11,564 nucleotides of DNA from Nitrososphaera sp. (GCA_025935445.1 JAICVG010000006.1:1-11564), one strand, 5' to 3'; positions 1 to 6,786 are shown, counted from the first letter of the stretch. Notes: a model not told the origin generated them from the sequence alone. Translations and numbers: made by a program.

Positions 1-1046
1 CCCCCGCCGGAAATAATCACAAAGTTATGGATGCCTTTCTTGGCCGCCGACCTCAGTAGATCTGGCACAAACTTCAAATCGACCGTAACGACTACGACAT
101 CTACCCTGTCAGGGATCTCGTCAAGGCTCTTATACGCTTTGAGGTCCATAATCTCAGAATAGCCTTTTGCATTCACCGGATAGACCTTGCCGATGTACTC
201 ATGCTTAGCCAAGCTTTCCAAAACAGAGTTGCCTACCTTGCCAGGCTCAGGTGAAGCACCGATCAGCGCTACTGACTTGGCGTTGAAGAACAAATCCAGA
301 TATTCGGATTCCGGCTGGGCCTTTGAGACGACTTCTGGGTCTGGCTTTTCCCGTAATAGGATCTTGGCATCAACTACGACATATTCATTTTCATAAAATA
401 TGATGGGGTTAAAGTCTATGCTTTCATAGTATGGTGCCATCTCCGTGCCAAATTTGCCTATATTGACTAGCGCCTCAGCAAGGACATTCAAGTTGACAGG
501 CGGCATCCCGCGGAAGCCCTTGAGTATCTTATTGCCCTTTAGGTCATCTATCATGCTGATTGCATCTTCCTTTGTTATTGGTAAAACTCTGAATGAAACG
601 TCTTTGAAGACTTCAGTGTAGATGCCACCGATGCCTGCCATGATGACAGGGCCAAACTGCGGGTCATTCTGCAGACCAACAATGAGCTCTACCCCACCCG
701 CTGCGGCCATTTTCTCGAGCAGCACGCCTTTTACGGGGTACTGCTTGCTCAGCCTGCCGTACATGTCGTTAAATGTATCCTTTACATCAGCCTGGTTCTG
801 AAGGCCGACCTTAACACCTCGAACGTCTGTCTTGTGCAAGATCTCTGGCGAAACAATCTTTGCGACGAGGGGAAAGCCTACTTTCCCTGCCTCTGTTTCT
901 GCCTCCTCAGCGCTCTTGACCAGTGCGTATTTCGGTACCATGACGCCGTACTCGCTCAAGACTTGTTTGGCGAGTTCTTCAGTGATTACTTTTTCCTTGT
1001 TTGAATAAATGTCATTAAAGAGCTTCTGAACCTTCTCATTGATCAT
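1..1046 (-). CDS. ADP-forming acyl-CoA synthetase (acetyl-/hydroxyacyl-CoA ligase family), C-terminal part outside window
   Basis: My reverse-strand translation from ATG at 1046 stays open to the window edge, giving 348 residues with the C-terminus missing. Residues 1-230 form an ATP-grasp half: the HKTDVRGV segment at 71-78, LLEKMAAAGGVELIVG at 109-124, and a GPVIMAGIGG core at 132-141. A CoA-binding Rossmann half follows from about residue 252, with VALIGASPEPGKVGNS at 259-274. Members of this family make acyl-CoA from a carboxylic acid, CoA and ATP, releasing ADP and phosphate. The ATP-grasp-first order is reversed from the usual order of the fused bacterial and archaeal enzymes. Thaumarchaea use enzymes of this family as 3-hydroxypropionyl- and 4-hydroxybutyryl-CoA synthetases in their carbon fixation cycle, so one of those roles is a fair inference, but substrate cannot be read from this part. 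A TATA box lies about 31 nt before the start, suggesting near-leaderless transcription independent of the upstream amidotransferase gene. Confidence 0.88.
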   Translation of the reverse strand, partial: MINEKVQKLFNDIYSNKEKVITEELAKQVLSEYGVMVPKYALVKSAEEAETEAGKVGFPLVAKIVSPEILHKTDVRGVKVGLQNQADVKDTFNDMYGRLSKQYPVKGVLLEKMAAAGGVELIVGLQNDPQFGPVIMAGIGGIYTEVFKDVSFRVLPITKEDAISMIDDLKGNKILKGFRGMPPVNLNVLAEALVNIGKFGTEMAPYYESIDFNPIIFYENEYVVVDAKILLREKPDPEVVSKAQPESEYLDLFFNAKSVALIGASPEPGKVGNSVLESLAKHEYIGKVYPVNAKGYSEIMDLKAYKSLDEIPDRVDVVVVTVDLKFVPDLLRSAAKKGIHNFVIISGG

Positions 1047-1073
1047 TTTATTGAGGGAAAAAACCTGTTTAGC

Positions 1074-1082
1074 TTTTATATA
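1074..1082 (-). promoter_or_regulatory. TATA box of the acyl-CoA synthetase gene
   Basis: Read on the minus strand this is TATATAAAA, centred about 31 nt before the ATG at 1046. That spacing fits an archaeal TATA box feeding a transcript with only a few leader bases. It lies in the 68-bp gap after the upstream same-strand gene. Confidence 0.65.
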
Positions 1083-1114
1083 GTTACCTAATGTGTGAAA
1101 TGTATTATTTTTAT

Positions 1115-1801
1115 TCATTTCTGCAAAACCCTTGAAAAATTATTGTATATGTGTCTGCACCGAGCCGCTAGCTCCTTCAACTCGCAAGGTGCCGGCAGCA
1201 TGCTCTCCGGCTTGATCTTTTCAGCAATCAACTCAGCACTGTACTCCTTCATCCATGTTTGTATGAGGGGTTCATCCACTTCAAAGTGAAACTGGATGCC
1301 AACTGCAGACCCGATCCTAAAGGCCTGCGGGTATAGATCGGAATATGCAAGGATCTTTGCGTTTGCTGGCAGGTCATATGTATCGCCGTGCCACTGGAAT
1401 ATCCTGATCGTCTTATCCGTGAAGCCTCTAAAGATGTCATTACTGCTAGCCGGTGTCAGATACACATTGTGCCATCCTATCTCTTTCTTCTTGCCCTTGT
1501 AGACGCGCCCTCCTGCAGCCTTCGCAATGAGCTGCGAACCTAGGCAGATGCCCAATACTGGCGTGTCATTCTTAATTGCATTCCTGATGAGCTCTTGCTC
1601 TTTTTGCAAGTAGGGTAAATCGTCATAGACTGACATTGGGCCTCCGAGGATTACTATGGCATCATATCCCAATGGGCTGGTAGGCACGGGATCATTCTGT
1701 GTTTTCACCTTTTCGACGTGATAGCCATCATGCACGAACATCTGCTCAAGTAAACCAAGCGTCTCGCACCGAATATTCTGTACTGAAAGTATCTTGGGCA
1801 A
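1115..1801 (-). CDS. Class I glutamine amidotransferase (GMP-synthase-like GATase domain protein)
   Basis: A 228-residue stand-alone class I glutamine amidotransferase. GGP at 53-55 leads to the nucleophile elbow GICLGSQ with Cys86; GIQFHFE at 168-174 supplies His172 and Glu174, completing the Cys-His-Glu triad. The usual Pro between His and Glu of the QFHPE motif is Phe here. Such domains hydrolyse glutamine and pass ammonia to an acceptor. Free-standing relatives include GMP-synthase-like amidotransferases of unknown acceptor and peptidases acting on gamma-glutamyl amides. No synthetase partner lies nearby, so the acceptor is unknown. The start ATG at 1801 is supported by a TATA-like sequence about 26 nt upstream. 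The gene is divergent from the Toprim gene across a 73-bp spacer. The family call is firm; the substrate is not known. Confidence 0.87.
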   Translation of the reverse strand: MPKILSVQNIRCETLGLLEQMFVHDGYHVEKVKTQNDPVPTSPLGYDAIVILGGPMSVYDDLPYLQKEQELIRNAIKNDTPVLGICLGSQLIAKAAGGRVYKGKKKEIGWHNVYLTPASSNDIFRGFTDKTIRIFQWHGDTYDLPANAKILAYSDLYPQAFRIGSAVGIQFHFEVDEPLIQTWMKEYSAELIAEKIKPESMLPAPCELKELAARCRHIYNNFSRVLQK

Positions 1802-1823
1802 TACCTAGCATGCGTGCTTATTT

Positions 1824-1831
1824 GTATTTAT
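1824..1831 (-). promoter_or_regulatory. TATA-like element of the amidotransferase gene
   Basis: The minus strand reads ATAAATAC, centred about 26 nt before the ATG at 1801. It shares the 73-bp divergent spacer with the promoter of the Toprim gene, so the two promoters lie nearly back to back. Confidence 0.45.
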
Positions 1832-1843
1832 GCCATAAGGAAA

Positions 1844-1852
1844 AATATTAAA
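1844..1852 (+). promoter_or_regulatory. TATA-like element of the Toprim gene
   Basis: AATATTAAA is centred about 27 nt before the ATG at 1875, which fits a leaderless transcript. It sits roughly 20 bp from the opposing amidotransferase promoter. Confidence 0.5.
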
Positions 1853-1874
1853 TCTGACAGGCCCTACAGGTTAG

Positions 1875-2330
1875 ATGGGCTGGGCCGTGGGCTACCAATA
1901 TAGAGTCGATGACTATGAGACTGTTGAACGGCTGCGCAGTTTTATATGCATGCTCAATGAAGAATCGGAGAAAGGTTCTGTCATCGTTGTCGAGGGTAGA
2001 CGTGATGCCGAGGCACTCTCTAGGGTGGGTTTCACTGGTAACCTTGCAGTCTTCCACCATTTTAAGGGGATTGCAGACTTTGTAGACAGCCATAATAGCA
2101 TAGGCAAAAAGATAATCCTGCTCTTGGATATGGACAGAACCGGTAAGTACCTCACAAGCCGGCTGGTGTCCCAGCTCCAGTCGAGCAGGCATAGCGTGAA
2201 CCTGTCATATAAGAGGGCACTTGCAAGGATAACAAATGGCAAAGTGAGGCATGTGGAGGATCTTGTCATCTATGCACCTCGCATGTCAGGCATCACGGGA
2301 AGCCGCAAGGACCTTTACTTTTATACATGA
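1875..2330 (+). CDS. Small stand-alone Toprim-domain (primase-like) protein, UPF0292-like
   Basis: This 151-residue protein is essentially one Toprim fold. VIVVEGRRDAEAL at 36-48 carries the conserved Glu40, and LLLDMDRTGKYL at 82-93 carries the DxD pair Asp85 and Asp87, which together would bind divalent metal. Toprim domains occur in DnaG primases, topoisomerases, OLD nucleases and RNase M5. Small archaeal versions resembling UPF0292 have no settled function. A helical N-terminal stretch (about 12-32) precedes the domain and a basic tail (112-146) follows, possibly nucleic-acid binding. It lies 85 bp upstream of dnaG, which has its own Toprim domain; dnaG has its own TATA box, so co-transcription is not required. 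A role in nucleic-acid processing is inference from the fold. Confidence 0.82.
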   Translation: MGWAVGYQYRVDDYETVERLRSFICMLNEESEKGSVIVVEGRRDAEALSRVGFTGNLAVFHHFKGIADFVDSHNSIGKKIILLLDMDRTGKYLTSRLVSQLQSSRHSVNLSYKRALARITNGKVRHVEDLVIYAPRMSGITGSRKDLYFYT

Positions 2331-2381
2331 TTCTCTGAAGCTTTACAAAGCACTTATATTCAAGCAAAGAAAAGTGAGAGC

Positions 2382-2387
2382 TATATA
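2382..2387 (+). promoter_or_regulatory. TATA box of dnaG
   Basis: TATATA within CTATATACC lies about 31 nt before the TTG start at 2416. A GAGGT stretch at 2400-2404 could serve as a weak ribosome binding site. This promoter supports dnaG transcription independent of the upstream Toprim gene. Confidence 0.5.
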
Positions 2388-2415
2388 CCAGCAAACTGCG
2401 AGGTTATGAAAGAAA

Positions 2416-3711
2416 TTGCCCACCACAGGTATAGTAAAATATCATGTTAAGTTAAAATTTGAAGTTGATGGTTTGGTTGAGAAAGCCGATATTATTGGTG
2501 CTATTTTTGGACAGACAGAGGGCCTCCTTGGACCAGAAATGAACCTCAATGAATTACAAAAAGTGTCCAAGGTTGGAAGAATTGAAGTAAACGTGGAAAC
2601 TAAGGGCAACATGACTAAGGGTGATGCCCTGATACCTATGAGTACAGACATCTCTACTGCCGCGCTAATTGCGGCAGCCATAGAGAGCATTGACAAGGTG
2701 GGGCCGTTTCCGGCTAAGTTCGGTCTAGTTGGAATCGATGACATTCGAGCAATAAAGAAGAAGGTCATAGTAGACCGCGCTAAGAAGATAGTGCAAGACT
2801 GGGCTACCAGAACTATAAGCGAGGGGGACGAGATGCTCAAGGATGTTTATGATGCAAGCAAACCCGGTAAGCTCACAAGCTTTGGAAAAGCACAGCTGGC
2901 CTGCGGCACGGGAGTCTTTGACTCTGCTTGGGTAATACTGGTGGAGGGAAGAGCAGATGTCGTCAATCTTCTGCGCGCAGGTTATGACAATGCCATTGCA
3001 ATAGAAGGTGCAAGAATCGATGAATCTGTGACAAAGCTTACAGAAGGCAAGCGTGTAGTGGCATTTCTTGACGGCGATCGGGCAGGGGACCTAATACTGA
3101 AGGAACTTCACGGAGTCGTCAAGATAGACAAGGTGCTTAGGGCTCCGCCGGGTAAGGAGGTGGAGGAATGCACTCCGCTTGAGATATCTGAAATCTTGAA
3201 GGACGCGTTCTCACCTGAAGTACCATCTATTCAACAGCCGGGATATCCTCCCCACCAACCGCCTCATCATCAACAGCAGCACCATTACGAGAGGAGAAAT
3301 TATAGGAGAGAAAGGGAGCCACAAGAGGATTACCGCGCTCCAAATACGCGACAGCAAGAAGCGCTACAGTCAGCGCAGCAGCCATCCGAAGAGGCACTGG
3401 TTGAGGACAGTGCAGAGATACTCTCTGCAGTCCGCGACGTTTATCCTCAAATAAACGAAACGCTTGAGGCTGTCGTGCTAGACGGCTCTATGAATACTCT
3501 GCTTAAGGTCCCAGTGTCAGAAGTCATCAAGAGGCTTAATAGCGCAGAGGGGGGCAAGCTGCTGGTAATAGACGGTATTGTCACCCAGAGGCTGGTCGAT
3601 GCAGCCGATAAGGCGGGTATCGAGTACATTGTAGGACATCGGATGACAGACTTGAAAAAACCAGCAGATATCCGGATCAGGACATTTGGTGACATTGGCA
3701 TAAGTAACTAG
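2416..3711 (+). CDS. dnaG: Archaeal DnaG primase-like protein (Toprim; exosome-associated family)
   Basis: This is the 431-residue archaeal DnaG. The N-terminus (1-165) includes FGQTEGLLGPE at 31-41. The Toprim domain follows, with ILVEGRADVVNLL at 174-186 (Glu177) and VVAFLDGDRAGDL at 214-226 (Asp219, Asp221), the metal-binding acidic residues. A low-complexity linker (about 271-330) rich in Pro, His, Gln and Arg joins a C-terminal domain (331-431). In archaea DnaG associates with the RNA exosome, where it influences poly(A)-rich RNA binding, and primase activity has been reported for some members. The TTG start is forced: an in-frame TGA lies three codons upstream, the first in-frame ATG would delete the conserved N-terminus, and the ATG at 2406 is in another frame. 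ribK follows after 9 bases, suggesting an operon. Confidence 0.96.
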   Translation: MPTTGIVKYHVKLKFEVDGLVEKADIIGAIFGQTEGLLGPEMNLNELQKVSKVGRIEVNVETKGNMTKGDALIPMSTDISTAALIAAAIESIDKVGPFPAKFGLVGIDDIRAIKKKVIVDRAKKIVQDWATRTISEGDEMLKDVYDASKPGKLTSFGKAQLACGTGVFDSAWVILVEGRADVVNLLRAGYDNAIAIEGARIDESVTKLTEGKRVVAFLDGDRAGDLILKELHGVVKIDKVLRAPPGKEVEECTPLEISEILKDAFSPEVPSIQQPGYPPHQPPHHQQQHHYERRNYRREREPQEDYRAPNTRQQEALQSAQQPSEEALVEDSAEILSAVRDVYPQINETLEAVVLDGSMNTLLKVPVSEVIKRLNSAEGGKLLVIDGIVTQRLVDAADKAGIEYIVGHRMTDLKKPADIRIRTFGDIGISN

Positions 3712-3712
3712 T

Positions 3713-3717
3713 AAGGA
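3713..3717 (+). promoter_or_regulatory. Shine-Dalgarno site of ribK
   Basis: AAGGA lies 3 nt before the ATG at 3721, inside the 9-base gap after the dnaG stop. It supports translation of ribK from a shared dnaG-ribK transcript, unlike the mostly leaderless genes around it. Confidence 0.5.
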
Positions 3718-3720
3718 TAA

Positions 3721-4407
3721 ATGCCTGAAATCAAGCTACAGCACATATTGACGTTGATCGAGCTCCTTTCACAAGGGGCCCACCACAATTTTGTCGAGGT
3801 AACGACCACGCTACTTGGTAAGGGTATCGGCAGGTCGCAACAGGCAGCCTCGAAGCACCTGCTAGACTTGGAAACCTCCGGCTACATCGAGCGTCTGAAA
3901 AAAGGGCAGAAATATGCAGTCAAGGTCACAGACAAAGGCTATTCTGAGATACAGAGTCTCTATTTGTCACTGAGAGCTGCCCTTGAATCTGCACCTTCGA
4001 CAATGGATTTCGAGGGCAATGTCATTTCGGGTATGGGGGAGGGGGCATACTACATGTCACTGGAGGGCTATAGGAGACAATTCAGAGAAAAATTAGGATA
4101 CGAGCCGTACCCTGGGACGTTAAATGTCCAGCTAACTGATCAGATATATATGAATGGCCGGCTCGAACTTGGTAAGCACCCGTCCATATTCATCGATGGC
4201 TTTAGTGATGGCACACGTACTTACGGCTGGGTCAAGTGCTATCGCGCAACCATAAATGACGGCGCAATAGATAATGCTGCTGTCCTTGTGCTTGAACGCA
4301 CACACTATGATGATAGCATGCTTGAAGTGATAGGGCCGATATCAATCAAGCAGACAGCAGGCATCAAAAACGGTGACAGAATAAAGGTGCAGGTGCGGCT
4401 TGCTTAG
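3721..4407 (+). CDS. ribK: CTP-dependent riboflavin kinase with N-terminal helix-turn-helix domain
   Basis: This 228-residue protein has the two-domain layout of many archaeal RibK proteins. Residues 1-90 form a MarR-like winged helix, with the GRSQQAASKHLLDLETSGYI segment at 37-56 as the helix-turn-helix. Residues 97-228 are the kinase barrel. The glycine-rich loop ISGMGEGAYYMSL is at 102-114, YPGTLNV at 130-136, and the GPISIKQTAGIKNGDRIKV tail at 205-223. The enzyme phosphorylates riboflavin to FMN, using CTP rather than ATP in characterised archaeal members (EC 2.7.1.161). The gene follows dnaG by 9 bases and overlaps the convergent FAD synthase gene by 4 bases, so consecutive steps of flavin activation are side by side. 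DNA binding and autoregulation by the winged helix are plausible but not shown. Confidence 0.94.
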   Translation: MPEIKLQHILTLIELLSQGAHHNFVEVTTTLLGKGIGRSQQAASKHLLDLETSGYIERLKKGQKYAVKVTDKGYSEIQSLYLSLRAALESAPSTMDFEGNVISGMGEGAYYMSLEGYRRQFREKLGYEPYPGTLNVQLTDQIYMNGRLELGKHPSIFIDGFSDGTRTYGWVKCYRATINDGAIDNAAVLVLERTHYDDSMLEVIGPISIKQTAGIKNGDRIKVQVRLA

Positions 4408-5066
4408 ATGCCGTAGATTGAATCGCCCAGCTCTTTCTTTATTTTTGAACTCTTTGATCCGGGTATTGGAGTTGACAGCCTTATAACCCGAACATTTAGG
4501 TTGCGTTTCTTGCAGTTCTCGGCAATGTCTTTTTCGCTATGCGCCTGGTCATATCCAAGTGCGATCACGTTTGGCTTGACATATTCGACTGTGTCGTAAA
4601 GTGTGCCCTCTTTGCCGATTAGTGCTAAATCGACAAAATTAAGCGAAGTCACGAGGTCTCTGCGGAGCTTTTCATCATGGTAGATCTTTCGATATTTCTT
4701 TATCTTCTGAGCGGTCGACTGCCTTGCTACCACTACGACAAGCACATCACCCTCTGCTTTTGCAGCCTTGAGCGTATGAATGTGACCAGGGTGGATGAGA
4801 TCAAAAACTCCTCCTACGAGAACGACCTTTAGTGCATCACGGCCGATGAATGTAAGCTTGGTCGGGTCAGATTTTTCTACTAGGCCAATTTTGACAAGAC
4901 GGCTTACCATGGAATTGTAGAATTCTTCGCTTATGGGCAGCCGCGCCTTTAGCCTGACATATGGTGGAATTGAAGGATCTAACATGCTAGAATACAGGTT
5001 AGCAAGAATAGTCTTGTCTAGCGGGTTCATCTGGGAATCTCTACTATGTGGCAATAGCGAAATCAT
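4404..5066 (-). CDS. ribL: FAD synthase (RibL-type nucleotidyltransferase) with N-terminal helix-turn-helix-like extension
   Basis: Residues 79-220 are a cytidylyltransferase-like nucleotidyltransferase: VVLVGGVFDLIHPGHIHTL at 81-99 with the HxGH motif (His92, His95), VVVARQS at 111-117, GYDQ at 171-174, and the end motif SSKIKKELG at 206-214. Archaeal RibL transfers a nucleotide to FMN to make FAD (EC 2.7.7.2). The usual archaeal enzyme is about 150 residues; this one has an extra 78 N-terminal residues that look like a winged helix (LPISEEFYNSMVSRLVKIGLVEK at about 43-65, split here as LPISEEFYNS and MVSRLVKIGLVEK). Its stop overlaps the ribK stop on the other strand. The start is uncertain: ATG 5066 fits the TATA box at 5100-5108, while ATG 5030 (Met13) fits a second TATA at 5071-5080. 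A glycerol-phosphate cytidylyltransferase role is a less likely alternative. Confidence 0.86.
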   Translation of the reverse strand: MISLLPHSRDSQMNPLDKTILANLYSSMLDPSIPPYVRLKARLPISEEFYNSMVSRLVKIGLVEKSDPTKLTFIGRDALKVVLVGGVFDLIHPGHIHTLKAAKAEGDVLVVVVARQSTAQKIKKYRKIYHDEKLRRDLVTSLNFVDLALIGKEGTLYDTVEYVKPNVIALGYDQAHSEKDIAENCKKRNLNVRVIRLSTPIPGSKSSKIKKELGDSIYGI

Positions 5067-5070
5067 TAAT

Positions 5071-5108
5071 GTTATAAACTATTGCCCGCATGTAGAAGGT
5101 TTATAAAA
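5071..5108 (-). promoter_or_regulatory. Two candidate TATA boxes of the FAD synthase gene
   Basis: On the minus strand, TTTTATAAA (5100-5108) lies about 38 nt before ATG 5066 and would give a leader of about 12 nt. A second element, GTTTATAAC (5071-5079), is too close to ATG 5066 but well placed for the internal ATG at 5030. Choosing between them decides whether the protein has 220 or 208 residues. Confidence 0.45.
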
Positions 5109-5443
5109 TTCCCTTAATTGAATCAAAGCAATTCTTCGAGATCTGGGCAAAATTCTATTTGAACAGAATTATTCCTCCGTAACGTTGAGTGATGTATAAT
5201 AGTTCTAAAGGAACTTCTCGCAAAATGTTAATTCAACAGGTCTACAAATGCATTTAGATCATATTATGAATCTGATCCAACTATGTAACCGAAAATCTCT
5301 CGACAAACAGCTTTTGCGAGCCTCGAGCGATAATTGAAATATGACTGTAATTCGGAACTTGAAAGACACGAGATCTCATATCTGACAACAACAATTCAAC
5401 GTATTCGGTTGGAAACACCAGCTACTTGTTATCACGCTGTTTG

Positions 5444-5466
5444 GCAGAGCGACAAAATCGCTCTGC
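5444..5466 (+). repeat. Perfect 9-bp hairpin upstream of nreA
   Basis: GCAGAGCGA and TCGCTCTGC are exact reverse complements around a CAAAA loop, and a flanking G·T pair could add one more. The hairpin ends 23 nt before the nreA ATG at 5490, where a TATA box would normally be expected. It could be a 5' leader structure or an operator. Confidence 0.75.
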
Positions 5467-5489
5467 TTACGGAATCACAGTGAAAGAAT

Positions 5490-6758
5490 ATGGAGAAAAC
5501 TGAATTAAGTTTGAAGAAGATGTATATATATGTTATAAATGCCGTGCCAAATGCGATTGGGATAGTATTGTCGTCGTCTCCAGCCGAGATAAAGAAAAAG
5601 CTTGAGGAGAACTGGATACGATTTATAAAGGCTAATTCCGCGAAGCTTTTGCTTGGTACAATAGATGGCTCTAGCCCACCTTCGATCTTTGTGGGTCGTT
5701 ACGGCTATCCAAAGGTCAGGATAGGACCAATGATACCTCCATTGCATGGTGATACCACTATCTTGGACAGAACCGAGTTGTGGACAGGTAAAAACCTTGA
5801 AGAAATAGCGAACTACCGCCTGTCACTTGTGCTCGGTACGATGAACGTGAATATACATGACATTTCAAGCAGATATCTTGAGAACATGCAAGAGCTCGCT
5901 ATGTCGGAGAGGCCTGCCGAAACCGAGGCCACATTTGAAAAAACGCCCGTAGTAGATGTCCACATGCAAAAAGAACTTAGACTGGATCACGTAGCCCCAC
6001 CTTTTGGGCCAGCTGCACCTCTGAGAGGTTTTAAGATGTCATCACTGTCCGCCGACCAGCGCATTGAAACAGTATATTATGATACAGATTTGAGAGCAGC
6101 AGACGCTATGATGGAGTTGTACAGGCGCAGCGTAGAAATGAGTATCATTCAACGAGTCCTCAGCATGGGGATGCTTGGAGTAAAGAAGAAACGCAAACTT
6201 GTGCCTACTCGGTGGAGCATTTCTGCGACTGATGATATTATTTCAAGCATGCTTGTAAAGGAGATTGAAATGAATCCTACAATTGATCTGTTTGAAGTAA
6301 CTCGATACTCGCATCTTGCTAACTACTACTCCATCATATTGATACCGGATGATAGGTGGATTTTTGAAATGATCGAGTCATGGTTCACAAGCCGAGGCCA
6401 GGTGGCCACAGGAGCTGATAATGAAGACGAAAGAGGACTTAACCACAACCCGACAATAGCGGGAGCGTATTTTGCAGCACGCCTTGCGGTAGCAGAGCAT
6501 CTTGCACGTCGACACAAAAAAGCAGGGGCCATTGTTCTCCGCGAAATACACCCCAATTACGTAATGCCACTTGGCGTATGGCAGATAAGAGAAGGCGTAC
6601 GTGAAGCTCTGAAAAAGCCTCCACAAAAGTTTGAACGATTTGATCATGCAATGTCGTTTGCATGTTCTTACATGTCACTGTCAAAGAACGAAGTGGTACA
6701 AAAAAGTCGGCTTTGGAAGAGTTTCAAGGGCCAAACAAAGATCAGTGATTTTGCTTAA
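5490..6758 (+). CDS. nreA: Nre-family archaeal DNA repair protein with C-terminal PCNA-interaction-like motif
   Basis: A 422-residue Nre-family protein. The family signature SSPPSIFVGRYGYPKVRIGPM is at 61-81 (SSPPSIFVGR then YGYPKVRIGPM). The conserved C-terminal region includes PTRWSISATDD at 239-249, NPTIAGAYFAARLA at 320-333 and REIHPNYVMPLGVWQIREG at 351-369. The last residues, QTKISDFA (415-422), resemble a PCNA-interacting peptide. In Haloferax, NreA and NreB contribute to DNA damage tolerance through PCNA; the enzymatic mechanism is unknown. The N-terminus (11-30) is hydrophobic and lacks the cysteine zinc finger many Nre proteins carry. A cysteine-rich CYKCRAKC lies in another frame at 5531-5554. 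The ATG is bounded upstream by an in-frame TGA at 5481 and preceded by GTGA at 5480-5483. No TATA box sits at the usual distance, so a leader with the 5444-5466 hairpin is likely. Confidence 0.9.
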   Translation: MEKTELSLKKMYIYVINAVPNAIGIVLSSSPAEIKKKLEENWIRFIKANSAKLLLGTIDGSSPPSIFVGRYGYPKVRIGPMIPPLHGDTTILDRTELWTGKNLEEIANYRLSLVLGTMNVNIHDISSRYLENMQELAMSERPAETEATFEKTPVVDVHMQKELRLDHVAPPFGPAAPLRGFKMSSLSADQRIETVYYDTDLRAADAMMELYRRSVEMSIIQRVLSMGMLGVKKKRKLVPTRWSISATDDIISSMLVKEIEMNPTIDLFEVTRYSHLANYYSIILIPDDRWIFEMIESWFTSRGQVATGADNEDERGLNHNPTIAGAYFAARLAVAEHLARRHKKAGAIVLREIHPNYVMPLGVWQIREGVREALKKPPQKFERFDHAMSFACSYMSLSKNEVVQKSRLWKSFKGQTKISDFA

Positions 6759-6778
6759 CTAAATCCTGGCAAAGGGTC

Positions 6779-6786
6779 ATATATTA
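6779..6786 (+). promoter_or_regulatory. TATA box of the four-cysteine protein gene
   Basis: ATATATTA is centred about 31-34 nt before the paired ATG codons at 6814 and 6817 but only 16 nt before the ATG at 6799. It therefore favours a start at 6814 or 6817. Confidence 0.5.

Larger units (their letters stand above)
5067..5489. other. Divergent spacer between the FAD synthase gene and nreA
   Basis: This 423-bp stretch has no convincing gene. It contains inverted repeats AATTCT/AGAATT (5151-5156 and 5165-5170) and AGTTC/GAACT (5201-5205 and 5211-5215), plus the stronger hairpin at 5444-5466. A TATA-like GTATAAT (5194-5200) lies just upstream of a 29-codon reading frame (5248-5337), which has an AGGT six bases before its ATG. 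That peptide has no recognisable family and is not called as a gene. No tRNA or known RNA motif was seen. Confidence 0.5.

Noticed and set aside
187..396. Plus-strand open frame opposite the acyl-CoA synthetase
   Set aside because: It is antisense to a strongly conserved ATP-grasp/CoA-binding gene and has no supporting signals.
2406..2450. ATG at 2406 just upstream of the dnaG start
   Set aside because: It opens a different frame that stops after 14 codons; the conserved DnaG N-terminus begins at the TTG at 2416.
5248..5337. 29-codon frame with AGGT six bases before its ATG in the divergent spacer
   Set aside because: Too short and without a recognisable motif; a TATA-like element upstream fits a different ATG (5225) that opens only ten codons. 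Not enough to call a gene.
6326..6684. Minus-strand open frames opposite nreA
   Set aside because: They lie wholly within nreA, have cysteine- and serine-rich antisense composition and no promoter; they are shadows of the real gene.
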